From the NCBI RefSeq assembly GCF_025660655.1, contig NZ_JAOTIN010000013.1, forward strand, positions 1 to 45,748: 45,748 nucleotides of DNA, read 5' to 3'. Below are positions 17,755-25,319 of the stretch, in pieces. The notes below the pieces were generated by a model, which was not told the DNA's origin, searched no databases, and was given only the letters and a program-made list of their open reading frames with translations. The DNA comes from Streptococcus sp. CSL10205-OR2. GTDB taxonomy: Bacteria; Bacillota; Bacilli; Lactobacillales; Streptococcaceae. A program made the translations under genes and the position numbers. Numbering within the stretch: position 1 is the stretch's first letter; each line of letters starts with the position of its first letter.

Positions 17755-18212
17755 TTCTTTTTAATCTCATAAGTGGCTGTAAAATTATGTAATAAACTAT
17801 TGATGGCTTTTAAAATAGATTTTCTAGTAATAATCCCCATAAAGGTTTGATCATCAGTAACAACTGGTAAGAAAGAAGAATCAACAAGCTCGTGCATAAT
17901 ATCTGTTAGATTGGCAGATATTGAAATCGTCTTAATCCGTTTATTAACCATGTTAGAAATATCAAGACGAGCTAACTCATCAACATCTAATTGGTGTTCT
18001 GATTGGTATTTTATAATATCAGAAACACTAATCGTACCGACATATTTTCTATCTTTGGTTATAACTGGTACACGAGAAAAACCATTACTAGCTAACACCA
18101 ACATCACATGATCCGTATTATGAGTATCAATAAAGATGGCAAGATCTTTTGCAGGCGTTAGGTAGGTATCAGCATAGTGGATTAAATAATCTTCAAATTC
18201 TTTAGCAATCAT
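17751..18212 (-). CDS. cbpB: CBS-pair protein, CbpB-like (possible cyclic di-AMP binder)
   Basis: The 153-residue protein is essentially two CBS domains (about 15-75 and 85-140), seen as NGFSRVPVITKDRKYVGTIS and SSFLPVVTDDQTFMGIITRK. Stand-alone CBS proteins of this size in Firmicutes have been named CbpB because Listeria CbpB binds cyclic di-AMP. No enzymatic domain is fused. Both ends are coupled: it overlaps the phosphoesterase gene and the xerD-like gene by 4 bp each. The ligand is inferred from the family, so AMP or another nucleotide is possible. Confidence 0.75.
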   Translation of the reverse strand: MIAKEFEDYLIHYADTYLTPAKDLAIFIDTHNTDHVMLVLASNGFSRVPVITKDRKYVGTISVSDIIKYQSEHQLDVDELARLDISNMVNKRIKTISISANLTDIMHELVDSSFLPVVTDDQTFMGIITRKSILKAINSLLHNFTATYEIKKK

Positions 18213-18730
18213 CTCATAAATTCCTTTGATAATGATGGGTAAATCTCATAGTCACGCGTGAAATAATCAACTTTAATGGTTTGTTTAGTAATAGTTACCT
18301 TGGCATATAACTGCTCATTAACTTCGCCACGAGGTTGTAAGACACTCCCTGGATTAATAAATAAAATATGGTCATTTTCCCAAGCTGCAGGACGATGTAA
18401 GTGACCATACAAGCAAATATTAGCATTTGCTTCTTGAGCAAACCAGTTTAGTCTATCCAAACCAAAATTAATACCATATAAGTGACCGTGTGTTTGTGCA
18501 ATAGTGATATCTGAAAGTTTGGTGATTAGATTTTCTGGATAGCCACTATCATAATCACAATTGCCTCTAACCACCTTAATACCATTCCAGACAGGGTCTG
18601 AAGAAGGTAGTTCAGAATCACCATTATGGAAAATAGCATCTACTTTTCCCAAATATTTCGTTTTAATATTTTCAATAATGTCTCTATCACCATGAGAATC
18701 ACTCATAACAATTAGTGTGAGTTCTGCCAT
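18209..18730 (-). CDS. yfcE: YfcE/MJ0936-family metallophosphoesterase
   Basis: A calcineurin-like phosphoesterase of 173 residues with a complete metal-binding set: MSDSHGD (9-15), HNGDSE (35-40), GNCD (56-59), THGHLYG and GHLHRPA. Relatives hydrolyse phosphodiesters in vitro, but the physiological substrate is not known. The start overlaps the rdgB 3' end by 19 bp. A firm biological role cannot be given. Confidence 0.88.
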   Translation of the reverse strand: MAELTLIVMSDSHGDRDIIENIKTKYLGKVDAIFHNGDSELPSSDPVWNGIKVVRGNCDYDSGYPENLITKLSDITIAQTHGHLYGINFGLDRLNWFAQEANANICLYGHLHRPAAWENDHILFINPGSVLQPRGEVNEQLYAKVTITKQTIKVDYFTRDYEIYPSLSKEFMR

Positions 18731-19692
18731 TTAGAGAAAACCTCCATTAGTTTCTTAACTGCTTGACCTCTGTGGGAAATCTTGTTTTTTTCTGTTGCAG
18801 AAAGTTCTGCTGCTGTTTTACCGGTGTCACCAACTAAAAATAAAGGATCGTAACCAAAACCATTTTCACCTTTTGGCACATGGGCAATATAGCCATCCCA
18901 ATCTGCTTCTACAATTAAGGTTTCTTTATCTGGTGCTGCAACAGCAAGCGTTGTATGAAATTGTGCGGTTCTATCCTTAAGCTCAAGAACCATGGCTAAT
19001 TCATGTAACAATTTAGCATTGTTACGACTATCAGTAGCATCAGCGCCTGAAAACCTCGCTGACCAAACACCAGGAAGACCACCTAAAACATCTACCTTTA
19101 ATCCCGAATCATCTGCTAAGACCATTTTCCCAGTGATTTTTGAAATCGTTTCTGCTTTTAATCTAGCATTCTCTTCGAAGGTTGTCCCAGTTTCTTCTAC
19201 CTCAGGTAATTCTGGATGATCATCCAAATTTTCAACCTTTAGGCCAAGCTGGCCAAAAAGTTTTTCAAATTCTTTAGTTTTCCCTTTGTTTCTAGTAGCA
19301 ATTAAAATACTATCACCGAGGTTTTTAGGAGAAAAATCACCATTTCCAAAAAAGGCTTCTAGGCGCATTCCTTCTTTTGGAACATATACTGATAATAATT
19401 TATCCTTTTCCAAAAGCAAGATAGCTCCTTTGTGATTAACAACAGATAAAGCTGTGTTATAGCGATCATTCATCATTTCAGCAACAAACGTAAATAAACT
19501 AATAGGAGAAGAGAAATGAATAAGATGAAGTTGTAAACCAATCGCTTCATCCAATCGAAAAAGCTGTGTCAGCATTTGACGAATGTCACTTAAATTGTCT
19601 TTTGTCTCAAAACTAGTGATTTTGGTGTTTTCTCCCCATTGGCCAATATACCAATCATTTTGAGTTTGGTGATTATAAATTTTTTCTTTCAT
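18712..19692 (-). CDS. rdgB: Non-canonical purine NTP pyrophosphatase (HAM1/RdgB) with an N-terminal extension
   Basis: The C-terminal ~200 residues are a typical RdgB/HAM1 domain: [37 protein letters not shown] and SHRGQA. Such enzymes hydrolyse ITP, dITP and XTP to keep them out of DNA and RNA. The full protein has 326 residues, so about 125 precede the domain and match nothing I recognise as catalytic. Streptococcal RdgB proteins are commonly of this long form. murI overlaps the start by 4 bp and the phosphoesterase gene starts inside the 3' end. Confidence 0.92.
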   Translation of the reverse strand: MKEKIYNHQTQNDWYIGQWGENTKITSFETKDNLSDIRQMLTQLFRLDEAIGLQLHLIHFSSPISLFTFVAEMMNDRYNTALSVVNHKGAILLLEKDKLLSVYVPKEGMRLEAFFGNGDFSPKNLGDSILIATRNKGKTKEFEKLFGQLGLKVENLDDHPELPEVEETGTTFEENARLKAETISKITGKMVLADDSGLKVDVLGGLPGVWSARFSGADATDSRNNAKLLHELAMVLELKDRTAQFHTTLAVAAPDKETLIVEADWDGYIAHVPKGENGFGYDPLFLVGDTGKTAAELSATEKNKISHRGQAVKKLMEVFSKWQNSH

Positions 19693-20483
19693 ATTTCTAC
19701 ATGCTCCACACTAACTGGTAATTGTAACCATTTTTCAGCGATAGCTTTAAAACTATCTCGATTTGCCGTTGTATAAAACTGGTGATTTCTTGTTTGTTTG
19801 ACTCTTTGATGATTAATATCAAAATAATTCAACAATACAGAAATATCACGAACACATTCGGCACCACTGTCAATTAATCTTACTTTTTTTCCCATCACAT
19901 TTTGAATAATGGGACGAAGTAAAGGATAGTGAGTGCACCCTAAAACAAGGGTATCTACTTGTCCTACCATAGGTGAAAGGGTTTCATACACTACTTTTTT
20001 TGCTAAACTAGAGCTCATCTCATTAGCTTCAACCAAAGGGACAAAACGAGGACAAGCTAAACTATGCACATTCATTTGTGGCGCTAAATCTGTAATTTTT
20101 TCTCTATAGATATCTGATGCTATTGTCATTTCGGTACCAATAACACCAATGTTCCCTGAGGCCGTATTTTTAATAGCTGCACTAGAACCAGGTAAAATCA
20201 CACCCAAAACAGGAATGTCTAACTTTGATTTCACTTCTTCCCAAGCAACTGCCGTTGCAGTATTACAGGCAAAAACAATCATTTTAACATTTTTTGTGAG
20301 TAAAAATTGAACCATTTCCCAAGTAAAGGTTCTGATTTGTTCAGCAGATCTTGGTCCATAAGGAGCTCTTTTGGAATCACCAATATAGACAACTTCTTCA
20401 TGAGGGAGCTGTCTTAAAAGTTCTCTAACAACTGTTAGACCGCCAACACCAGAATCTAAAAAACCAATTGGTCTATTATCCAT
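19689..20483 (-). CDS. murI: Glutamate racemase
   Basis: Makes D-glutamate for peptidoglycan in the cytoplasm. The protein has 264 residues from the second ATG. Catalytic cysteines are C73 in FACNTATA and C183 in GCTHYPLL, with [10 protein letters not shown] (8-17) near the N-terminus and H185 beside the second cysteine. An ATG two codons upstream (20489) is equally in frame; I chose the second because relatives start MDxRPIGF, but either could be used. It belongs to the yneF operon. Confidence 0.95.
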   Translation of the reverse strand: MDNRPIGFLDSGVGGLTVVRELLRQLPHEEVVYIGDSKRAPYGPRSAEQIRTFTWEMVQFLLTKNVKMIVFACNTATAVAWEEVKSKLDIPVLGVILPGSSAAIKNTASGNIGVIGTEMTIASDIYREKITDLAPQMNVHSLACPRFVPLVEANEMSSSLAKKVVYETLSPMVGQVDTLVLGCTHYPLLRPIIQNVMGKKVRLIDSGAECVRDISVLLNYFDINHQRVKQTRNHQFYTTANRDSFKAIAEKWLQLPVSVEHVEI

Positions 20484-20502
20484 ATCCATCTTCTTTCTAA
20501 AA

Positions 20503-20527
20503 TAAGACTAGGCAAGCCCAGTCTTAT
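20503..20527 (-). other. Hairpin between yneF and murI
   Basis: On the minus strand AAGACT-GGGCTTGCCT-AGTCTT can form a stem of about eight pairs, followed by ATTTTAG rather than a clean T-run. It may be a weak attenuator or an RNA-processing site within the operon. Confidence 0.4.
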
Positions 20528-20538
20528 CTAAAAGATTA

Positions 20539-20784
20539 TTATTTCTTTTTAGCCTTTGCTTTGGCTGCTTTTTGTTGCTTATTCATTTGACGGACAACTT
20601 GTTGCACTTTTGCTTCACTTGGTTTTTGCCCCATTTGACTCATCATTGTTCGAATAAGATCCTCATTTAATGGTGGGTTCTCTTCTAAATATTTTTCCAT
20701 TTGTTTACGGGCGATGAAAGTACCCCCAACAAGCCCTGCCAACAAGGCAACCATAACTATTATTATCCAAATCGTTGTAGACAT
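20539..20784 (-). CDS. yneF: YneF-family small membrane protein
   Basis: The protein has 81 residues: a single N-terminal membrane helix (about 5-25, [20 protein letters not shown]) followed by a charged cytoplasmic tail with [20 protein letters not shown], the signature of the UPF0154/YneF family, and a lysine-rich end. The function is unknown. It is the first gene of the operon leading to murI, rdgB, scpA/B, rluB and yidD, with a good promoter directly upstream. Confidence 0.93.
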   Translation of the reverse strand: MSTTIWIIIVMVALLAGLVGGTFIARKQMEKYLEENPPLNEDLIRTMMSQMGQKPSEAKVQQVVRQMNKQQKAAKAKAKKK

Positions 20785-20818
20785 ATATTCTCTTTTCTCC
20801 TCATTTTTTTACCTTCTC

Positions 20819-20847
20819 ATTATAGCAAAATAGACTAGTTTTTACAA
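20819..20847 (-). promoter_or_regulatory. Promoter of the yneF-to-yidD operon
   Basis: On the minus strand TTGTAA (20842-20847), a 17-bp spacer and a consensus TATAAT (20819-20824) lie 35 bp upstream of yneF. It probably drives all ten genes down to yidD. Confidence 0.75.
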
Positions 20848-20934
20848 ATCTTCTTCTTGTTTGATACAATTCTTTAAAGACAAAAAATCAGTGCCGTCCA
20901 ATATAATGTTAAACTTTCTTTTTGTGGATTAAAA

Positions 20935-21003
20935 ATGAGTAAAATAAAAACACTTGATGACATAAATCAAATCATATCATCAAATGTTCGAGTAATTGCT
21001 TAA
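20935..21003 (+). other. Possible 22-codon ORF in the yneF-BI-1 gap
   Basis: An ATG-started frame reads MSKIKTLDDINQIISSNVRV plus two residues and a TAA. It has no good ribosome site. It resembles the first residues of thioredoxin-like proteins, so it could be the remnant of a decayed gene, or chance. The region 20850-21014 holds nothing else I can support. Confidence 0.2.
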
Positions 21004-21014
21004 AAGTTGTTATC

Positions 21015-21701
21015 TTAACGTCTTCTACCAAAAATTCTTAATAAACTAATAAATAAATTGATAAAATCAAGGTAAAGACTTAGAGCAAGTGACACTGCCC
21101 AGCCGTCTAAAACTTGTCCATTACTTTCTTCATAGACACGTTTAATACGTTGATTGTCATAAGCGATAAGACCAGAAAAGATAACAACAGATACCATACT
21201 AATCATTAAGCTAAGCGGACCACTTTGTAGAAAGAAATTAACGATACTTACAATAATCAAACCTATCAAGGCTGCAATTAAAGCTTTACCCATACCAGAT
21301 AAATCTTTTTTAGTCACGCGACCAATAATAGCCATGACAAAGAACAAAATGGATGATGAAACAAAGGCAGCTACAACGGCTTTTGGGTCATATTGGGCAA
21401 CAATAAAGCTTAATGTGAAGCCATTTAAAGCTGAGTAAATTAAAAATAATGGTAGTGCTAATGGGCTATTTTGACGTGCGACACTAGCTGCCCAAAAGAC
21501 TAATCCAAGCTCAACAGCCATGGCACCAAAATAAATCATTGGCTGATTAATCAAAATATCGACAAAAGTATCAGTAAATATATATAGCATTCCAGCAGAT
21601 ACAATGGCAGAAAGTAAAATACCCATACCAACCAAGCCATAAACTCTAGCAAAAAAACGATTTAATCCTGTCTGTGTTTCTGTATAAATGTTGTTATTCA
21701 T
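21015..21701 (-). CDS. Bax inhibitor-1 / YccA-family membrane protein
   Basis: The 228-residue protein has about seven hydrophobic helices and ends with [16 protein letters not shown], a typical BI-1 C-terminus with basic residues. Bacterial relatives are pH-sensitive calcium leak channels (B. subtilis YetJ) or inhibitors of FtsH (YccA). The start has AAAGGAG upstream and lies 15 bp after the HD-domain gene, so the two are likely co-transcribed. The exact role in streptococci is not known. Confidence 0.9.
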   Translation of the reverse strand: MNNNIYTETQTGLNRFFARVYGLVGMGILLSAIVSAGMLYIFTDTFVDILINQPMIYFGAMAVELGLVFWAASVARQNSPLALPLFLIYSALNGFTLSFIVAQYDPKAVVAAFVSSSILFFVMAIIGRVTKKDLSGMGKALIAALIGLIIVSIVNFFLQSGPLSLMISMVSVVIFSGLIAYDNQRIKRVYEESNGQVLDGWAVSLALSLYLDFINLFISLLRIFGRRR

Positions 21702-21716
21702 AATAATCTCCTTTTT

Positions 21717-22226
21717 TTAGTTGTGATGACTACCTAGTGTTTTGCGTTTAAAGAATGGTCGTCTTTTTAATAATTGTCTTACTGGTGTCAAAGCTTCTTT
21801 AACAGCCCAATATTTATCAACCATGGTCACTATATAGCCTTCTTTATATCTAGGCGGTGCAATCGTAGCCCCCCACATGTGTTTTAAGATAATATCTTCT
21901 TCTTTTTTATTTAGTGTTGTGATTTTCCGAGCATTTCTAACAGCTATCCTGGGATGAATCCAGGCATGGCTTTTATTAAATTTTGTCACGCGCCAATCAT
22001 AATAAAAAAAGTCATGAAGTAAGGCACCTCTAGCAGTACTCTTAGCATCCCATCCCATTTTCTTAGCAATTTGATAACTAGTATAGCTAACATTTATCGA
22101 ATGTTCAAATCGTGTCGAAAAGTGATGCTGGGTAATACTTTCCAATTTTTTAAATCTCGGGTGTGCAATCAAATGACCGATATGGGTCATAAATTCATTA
22201 TCTTTTTGATAGTCTTTATTATTCAA
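21717..22226 (-). CDS. HD-domain protein (putative metal-dependent phosphohydrolase)
   Basis: The 169-residue protein has an HD motif: FEHSINVSYTSY (about 41-52) followed by GALLHDFFYYDW (67-78). A further histidine pair (H89, H92 in HAWIHPR) and a late HMWG and D may complete the metal site. Substrates of this small HD group are unknown. The start is TTG at 22226, preceded by GAGGTGAG at workable spacing; no ATG start fits. It lies between the TrmH-like gene and the BI-1 gene in one probable operon. Confidence 0.85.
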   Translation of the reverse strand: MNNKDYQKDNEFMTHIGHLIAHPRFKKLESITQHHFSTRFEHSINVSYTSYQIAKKMGWDAKSTARGALLHDFFYYDWRVTKFNKSHAWIHPRIAVRNARKITTLNKKEEDIILKHMWGATIAPPRYKEGYIVTMVDKYWAVKEALTPVRQLLKRRPFFKRKTLGSHHN

Positions 22227-22261
22227 TTTCTCACCTCTTTCAAGTATTATAACATAATCTT

Positions 22262-22999
22262 TTAAATGAGTTGAAAAATAATGATTCCGGCAGCAACTGA
22301 AACATTTAAACTCTCTGCTTGACCAGGCATTGTGATATGAACCACAAAATCTGCTTCTTTAGCAACCAAATCTGAAATTCCTTGTCCTTCATTACCCATA
22401 ACTAAAGCAAAAGCATCGTATTTAGCTAAATTCTTGTAATTGATAGACTCTTTTCTTAGTGAAGTGGCAATAAGAGGAATCATTTGTTCTTTTAATTGTT
22501 TGATAATCTCAGTCATCTCTAACCGATAAATAGGCAAATGAAAATGGCTACCTTGCATTGAACGTAAGGTTTTATCGTTATAGATATCAGCTGTTTTTAG
22601 CGAAACAAAGACACCATCAAAATTAGCTGCATCTGCTGTTCTAATCATTGTGCCAACATTTCCAGGGTCTTGAACATCCTCTAAAATAAGATAGCGACCT
22701 TGTTTTTTTAATGGAGGATTAACAGACATTTTTATTTCCGCAATGACCCCTTGAGGCGCTTTTGACAACGTTAATTCTTTTAAAACAGCTTCAGAAACAA
22801 CTATAATTGGTGCAACTTGTGGAACTCTTTCTTTTTGTGAGTCAATCACAAAAATATTTAAAATAGTAGCCTTATATTTGATGGCTTCTTCTAACAAATG
22901 CCAACCTTCTATCAGATAGCTATTTTGTCGGTGCTTTTTTTGTAATAATTTCTTTGTTTTTTTAATGAGATTATTTGTTTTTGAGGTTATAATAGTCAT
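22262..22999 (-). CDS. TrmH-family RNA 2'-O-methyltransferase
   Basis: A SPOUT-class ribose methyltransferase of 245 residues. Residues about 1-90 form an RNA-binding substrate domain (L30e-like), followed by the knot domain with DPGNVGTMIRTADAA, LVMGNEGQGIS and MPGQAESLNVSVAAGI, the three TrmH motifs. The target could be 23S rRNA or tRNA; relatives are annotated TrmH or RlmB and I cannot decide. The gene is divergent from acyP across 31 bp, with TATAAT-like boxes on both strands in and around 22988-23011. Confidence 0.9.
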   Translation of the reverse strand: MTIITSKTNNLIKKTKKLLQKKHRQNSYLIEGWHLLEEAIKYKATILNIFVIDSQKERVPQVAPIIVVSEAVLKELTLSKAPQGVIAEIKMSVNPPLKKQGRYLILEDVQDPGNVGTMIRTADAANFDGVFVSLKTADIYNDKTLRSMQGSHFHLPIYRLEMTEIIKQLKEQMIPLIATSLRKESINYKNLAKYDAFALVMGNEGQGISDLVAKEADFVVHITMPGQAESLNVSVAAGIIIFQLI

Positions 23000-23030
23000 A
23001 TAGCTATTATACCAAAAAGGAGGGATTTTG

Positions 23031-23312
23031 ATGAAAAAAGTACGTCTATTAGTTTCAGGAAGAGTTCAAGGTGTTGGCTTTCGTTATTCCATAGCTCGCC
23101 TAGCTTCACAAATAGGAGACATTAATGGTAGGGTTTGGAATAATAAGGATGGTACGGTTGAAATACTAGCCCAATCAACTAATCACAGAAAACTAGATGA
23201 CTTTATTATCGCTGTTAGAAAAACACCTTTTCGATTTGCAAAAGTCACTTATGTAGATGTCACCTCAGACAATTCTGAGGAATTTCAAGATTTTCAAATC
23301 CTTAGATCATAA
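23031..23312 (+). CDS. acyP: Acylphosphatase
   Basis: A small cytoplasmic enzyme that hydrolyses acyl phosphates such as acetyl phosphate or carbamoyl phosphate. It has 93 residues, normal for the family. The phosphate loop and catalytic arginine are in GRVQGVGFR (R at about residue 19), and the catalytic asparagine is in VWNNKDG (near 38). A TTG precedes the ATG, but the AAAGGAGGG ribosome site fits the ATG at 23031. yidC follows after 89 bp, with its own promoter-like sequence. Confidence 0.94.
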   Translation: MKKVRLLVSGRVQGVGFRYSIARLASQIGDINGRVWNNKDGTVEILAQSTNHRKLDDFIIAVRKTPFRFAKVTYVDVTSDNSEEFQDFQILRS

Positions 23313-23339
23313 TAATTTCAAAATCATCCCTAAGAACTA

Positions 23340-23370
23340 TTGAATAATTCTTAAAAAAACAGTAAAATGG
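23340..23370 (+). promoter_or_regulatory. Probable yidC promoter
   Basis: TTGAAT (23340-23345), a 17-bp spacer and TAAAAT (23363-23368) lie about 35 bp before the yidC start. Both boxes are close to consensus. Confidence 0.5.
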
Positions 23371-23401
23371 GAAGGTATAACTAAATTAAAGGACAATAAC
23401 C

Positions 23402-24337
23402 GTGAACAAAAATATTAAACGTTTCTTATTCTCAGGATTGGCATTATCAATCCTTCTCTTTCTATCTGGCTGTGTGCAACAAAAAAATGGCGTGCCTACT
23501 GGTGAAGGATGGGTATATCGCTTTCTCGTTGAACCGATGGGTGAAGTCATCAAGTATTTTGCCAACGATATGGGCTTAGGTTTTGGTTTAGCAATTATTA
23601 TTGCAACCATTATCGTTCGACTAGTCATTATCCTACCTTTGGGACTTTATCAAAGTTGGAATGCTACTTATCAATCTGAGAAACGTGCCTACATTCAACC
23701 TATTTTAGGTCCAATCCAAGAGCGCATGCAAAATGCTACTAGCCAAGAAGAAAAAATGGCTGCGCAAGCTGAATTTATGGCTGCCCAAAAAGAAAATGGT
23801 GTAAGTATGCTTGGAGGCATTGGGTGTCTACCTATCATTATCCAAATGCCATTCTTCTCTGCTCTCTTTTATGCAGCAAGATTTACTGAGGGTGTTTCAG
23901 AATCTCATTTCCTCTGGTTTAAATTATCAGAATCAAATATGATTCTAACTGCTATCATCGCTGGTCTTTATTTCTTCCAATCTTGGTTGTCAATGCGTGC
24001 AGTACCTGAAGAACAACAAAAACAAATGAAAACAATGATGTACTCAACACCTATCATGATGATTTTCTTCACCATCTCTCAACCATCAGGTGTTGCTCTT
24101 TATTGGCTTGTTGGAGGAATCTTTAGTATTATTCAACAGTTGATTGTAATGACTGTTTTAAAACCTAAATTACGTGAAAAAGTTGCAGAAGAGTTTAGAA
24201 ATAACCCTCCTAAAGCACCAAAGACAACTCTTCAAACACGTAAAGATATCACTCCTAAAAAAGAAGAAGCTATCACTTCTCCAATTTCAAAACCTAAAAA
24301 AACAAATCGAAATCTAGGAAAACAAAAACGTCAATAA
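23402..24337 (+). CDS. yidC: Membrane protein insertase YidC/Oxa1 (lipoprotein form)
   Basis: YidC inserts membrane proteins alone or with Sec. The 311-residue protein has a lipoprotein signal peptide with lipobox LSGC (C24), then the five-helix YidC core with IGCLPIIIQMPFFSALFY and SQPSGVALYWLVGG, and a basic C-terminal tail rich in K and R that can contact ribosomes. The start is GTG at 23402 with AAAGGA upstream. Streptococci carry two YidC paralogues; this one is not beside rnpA, so it is probably the YidC2 type, but I cannot be sure. Its terminator has been split by an IS remnant. Confidence 0.95.
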   Translation: MNKNIKRFLFSGLALSILLFLSGCVQQKNGVPTGEGWVYRFLVEPMGEVIKYFANDMGLGFGLAIIIATIIVRLVIILPLGLYQSWNATYQSEKRAYIQPILGPIQERMQNATSQEEKMAAQAEFMAAQKENGVSMLGGIGCLPIIIQMPFFSALFYAARFTEGVSESHFLWFKLSESNMILTAIIAGLYFFQSWLSMRAVPEEQQKQMKTMMYSTPIMMIFFTISQPSGVALYWLVGGIFSIIQQLIVMTVLKPKLREKVAEEFRNNPPKAPKTTLQTRKDITPKKEEAITSPISKPKKTNRNLGKQKRQ

Positions 24338-24339
24338 CT

Positions 24340-24355
24340 AAAAACTCTTAACTGC
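24340..24355. terminator. Left arm of the split yidC/greA terminator
   Basis: AAAAACTCTTAACTGC is the exact reverse complement of the right arm at 24734-24749. Removing the IS and one copy of TCA restores a 16-bp stem with a GTCA loop and T-runs on both strands. The two arms are now about 380 bases apart. Confidence 0.9.
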
Positions 24356-24356
24356 G

Positions 24357-24733
24357 TCATGAACTGCACCCCAAAAGTTAGACAAAAAATCTAACGAATG
24401 GGGTGTTTTTCTTATGAAATTAAGTGATGGCAATAAACTAGAAATCTATACACTAAGAAAGAAAGGCATGAGAGTTTCTATGTCACGCAAAGGGAATAGT
24501 CCAGATAATGGGATGATGGAATCTTTCTTTGGAATTCTTAAGTCAGAGATGTTTTATGGTTATGAGAAAGAGTTTCACTCACTGGAAGAGTTATCAGAAG
24601 CTATTTCAAACTATATTGACTATTACAATCACAAACGAATCAAAACAAAATTAAAAGGACTGAGTCCTGTACAATACAAAAACGCAATCCTTTATTAAAA
24701 TATAATCTCCAACTTTTGGGGGTCAATACATCA
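24357..24733 (+). mobile_element. Internally deleted IS3-family element with 3-bp target duplication
   Basis: The element spans 24360-24730 (371 bp), with ends TGAACTGCACCCCAAAAGTT and, on the other strand, TGTATTGACCCCCAAAAGTT, so 12-15 positions match and it has TG/CA tips. It is flanked by TCA at 24357-24359 and 24731-24733, the 3-bp duplication expected of the IS3 family. A full element would be about 1.4 kb; here the end of orfA and most of orfB are gone. It could move only with help from a complete relative. It sits in the loop of the yidC-greA terminator. Confidence 0.9.
24414..24698 (+). pseudogene. IS3-family transposase remnant (OrfA start fused to OrfB end)
   Basis: The frame encodes 94 residues. 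The first 19 (MKLSDGNKLEIYTLRKKGM) are the helix-turn-helix start of an IS150/IS861-type OrfA. From about residue 23 it is the C-terminal part of OrfB, with GNSPDNGMMESFFGILKSE and YYNHKRIKTKLKGLSPVQY. Only the last acidic residue (E in MMES) of the DDE triad is left, so it cannot be an active transposase. The join is in frame, which looks like one clean internal deletion. Confidence 0.92.
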
Positions 24734-24749
24734 GCAGTTAAGAGTTTTT
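24734..24749. terminator. Right arm of the split yidC/greA terminator
   Basis: GCAGTTAAGAGTTTTT continues into TTT. It is complementary to 24340-24355. It lies 9 bp after the greA stop codon (minus strand) and now serves neither convergent gene as a short hairpin. Confidence 0.9.
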
Positions 24750-24757
24750 TTATTTTG

Positions 24758-25243
24758 TTATTCTTTTGATTTTTCAACACTAATAATTTCAACATTATAT
24801 TTCCCAGCAGGTGAAACGATAGTTGCAATGTCACCAACTTTTTTCCCAATTAGGGCTTGGGCAATGGGACTTTCATTTGAAATTTTACCTGCAAACAAAT
24901 CGGCACCAGCAGAACCTACAATGACATATTTATCTTCTTCATTAGTCCCAACTTCTCTAATGACAACAGTTCTTCCGATGGCTACTTCATTTTTTGCTAT
25001 AGCATCACTATCAATAATTTCTGAAAAGCGTAATTTTGTTTCAAGTGTTGAGATTTGACCTTCAACAAAAGCCTGTTCATCTTTTGCTGCATCATATTCA
25101 CTATTTTCTGAAAGATCACCATAAGATCTTGCAATTTTAATACGTTCAACAATTTCTGGACGACGGACTAATTTTAACTCTTCTAATTCTTTTTCAAGCT
25201 GAGCTTTTTCCGTCAGTGTCATTGGGTAAGTTTTTTCTGTCAT
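24758..25243 (-). CDS. greA: Transcription elongation factor GreA
   Basis: GreA enters the RNA polymerase secondary channel and stimulates cleavage of backtracked transcripts. The 161-residue protein is of normal length. Residues 1-75 form the N-terminal coiled coil with [20 protein letters not shown] and [15 protein letters not shown], which carries the two acidic tip residues. The rest is the FKBP-like C-terminal domain with [16 protein letters not shown]. It follows mltG after 76 bp, with a palindromic hairpin between them. Confidence 0.97.
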   Translation of the reverse strand: MTEKTYPMTLTEKAQLEKELEELKLVRRPEIVERIKIARSYGDLSENSEYDAAKDEQAFVEGQISTLETKLRFSEIIDSDAIAKNEVAIGRTVVIREVGTNEEDKYVIVGSAGADLFAGKISNESPIAQALIGKKVGDIATIVSPAGKYNVEIISVEKSKE

Positions 25244-25287
25244 ATTTTTCCTTTTTTCATTTCATATTTTTTATTTTTAAAGATAAA

Positions 25288-25309
25288 CATGATGTGAATT
25301 CACACCATG
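25288..25309 (-). other. Hairpin between mltG and greA
   Basis: CATGGTGTGAATTCACATCATG on the minus strand is an inverted repeat with one mismatch, followed by TTTATCTTT. It could be a partial terminator that lets some mltG transcription reach greA, or mark the end of mltG with a separate greA start. Confidence 0.5.
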
Positions 25310-25319
25310 CTTTTATATT

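Noticed and set aside
24640..24849. A minus-strand 69-codon frame overlapping the IS end and greA
   Set aside because: It crosses the right end of the IS remnant and the greA 3' end in another frame, with no ribosome site; it is a shadow.
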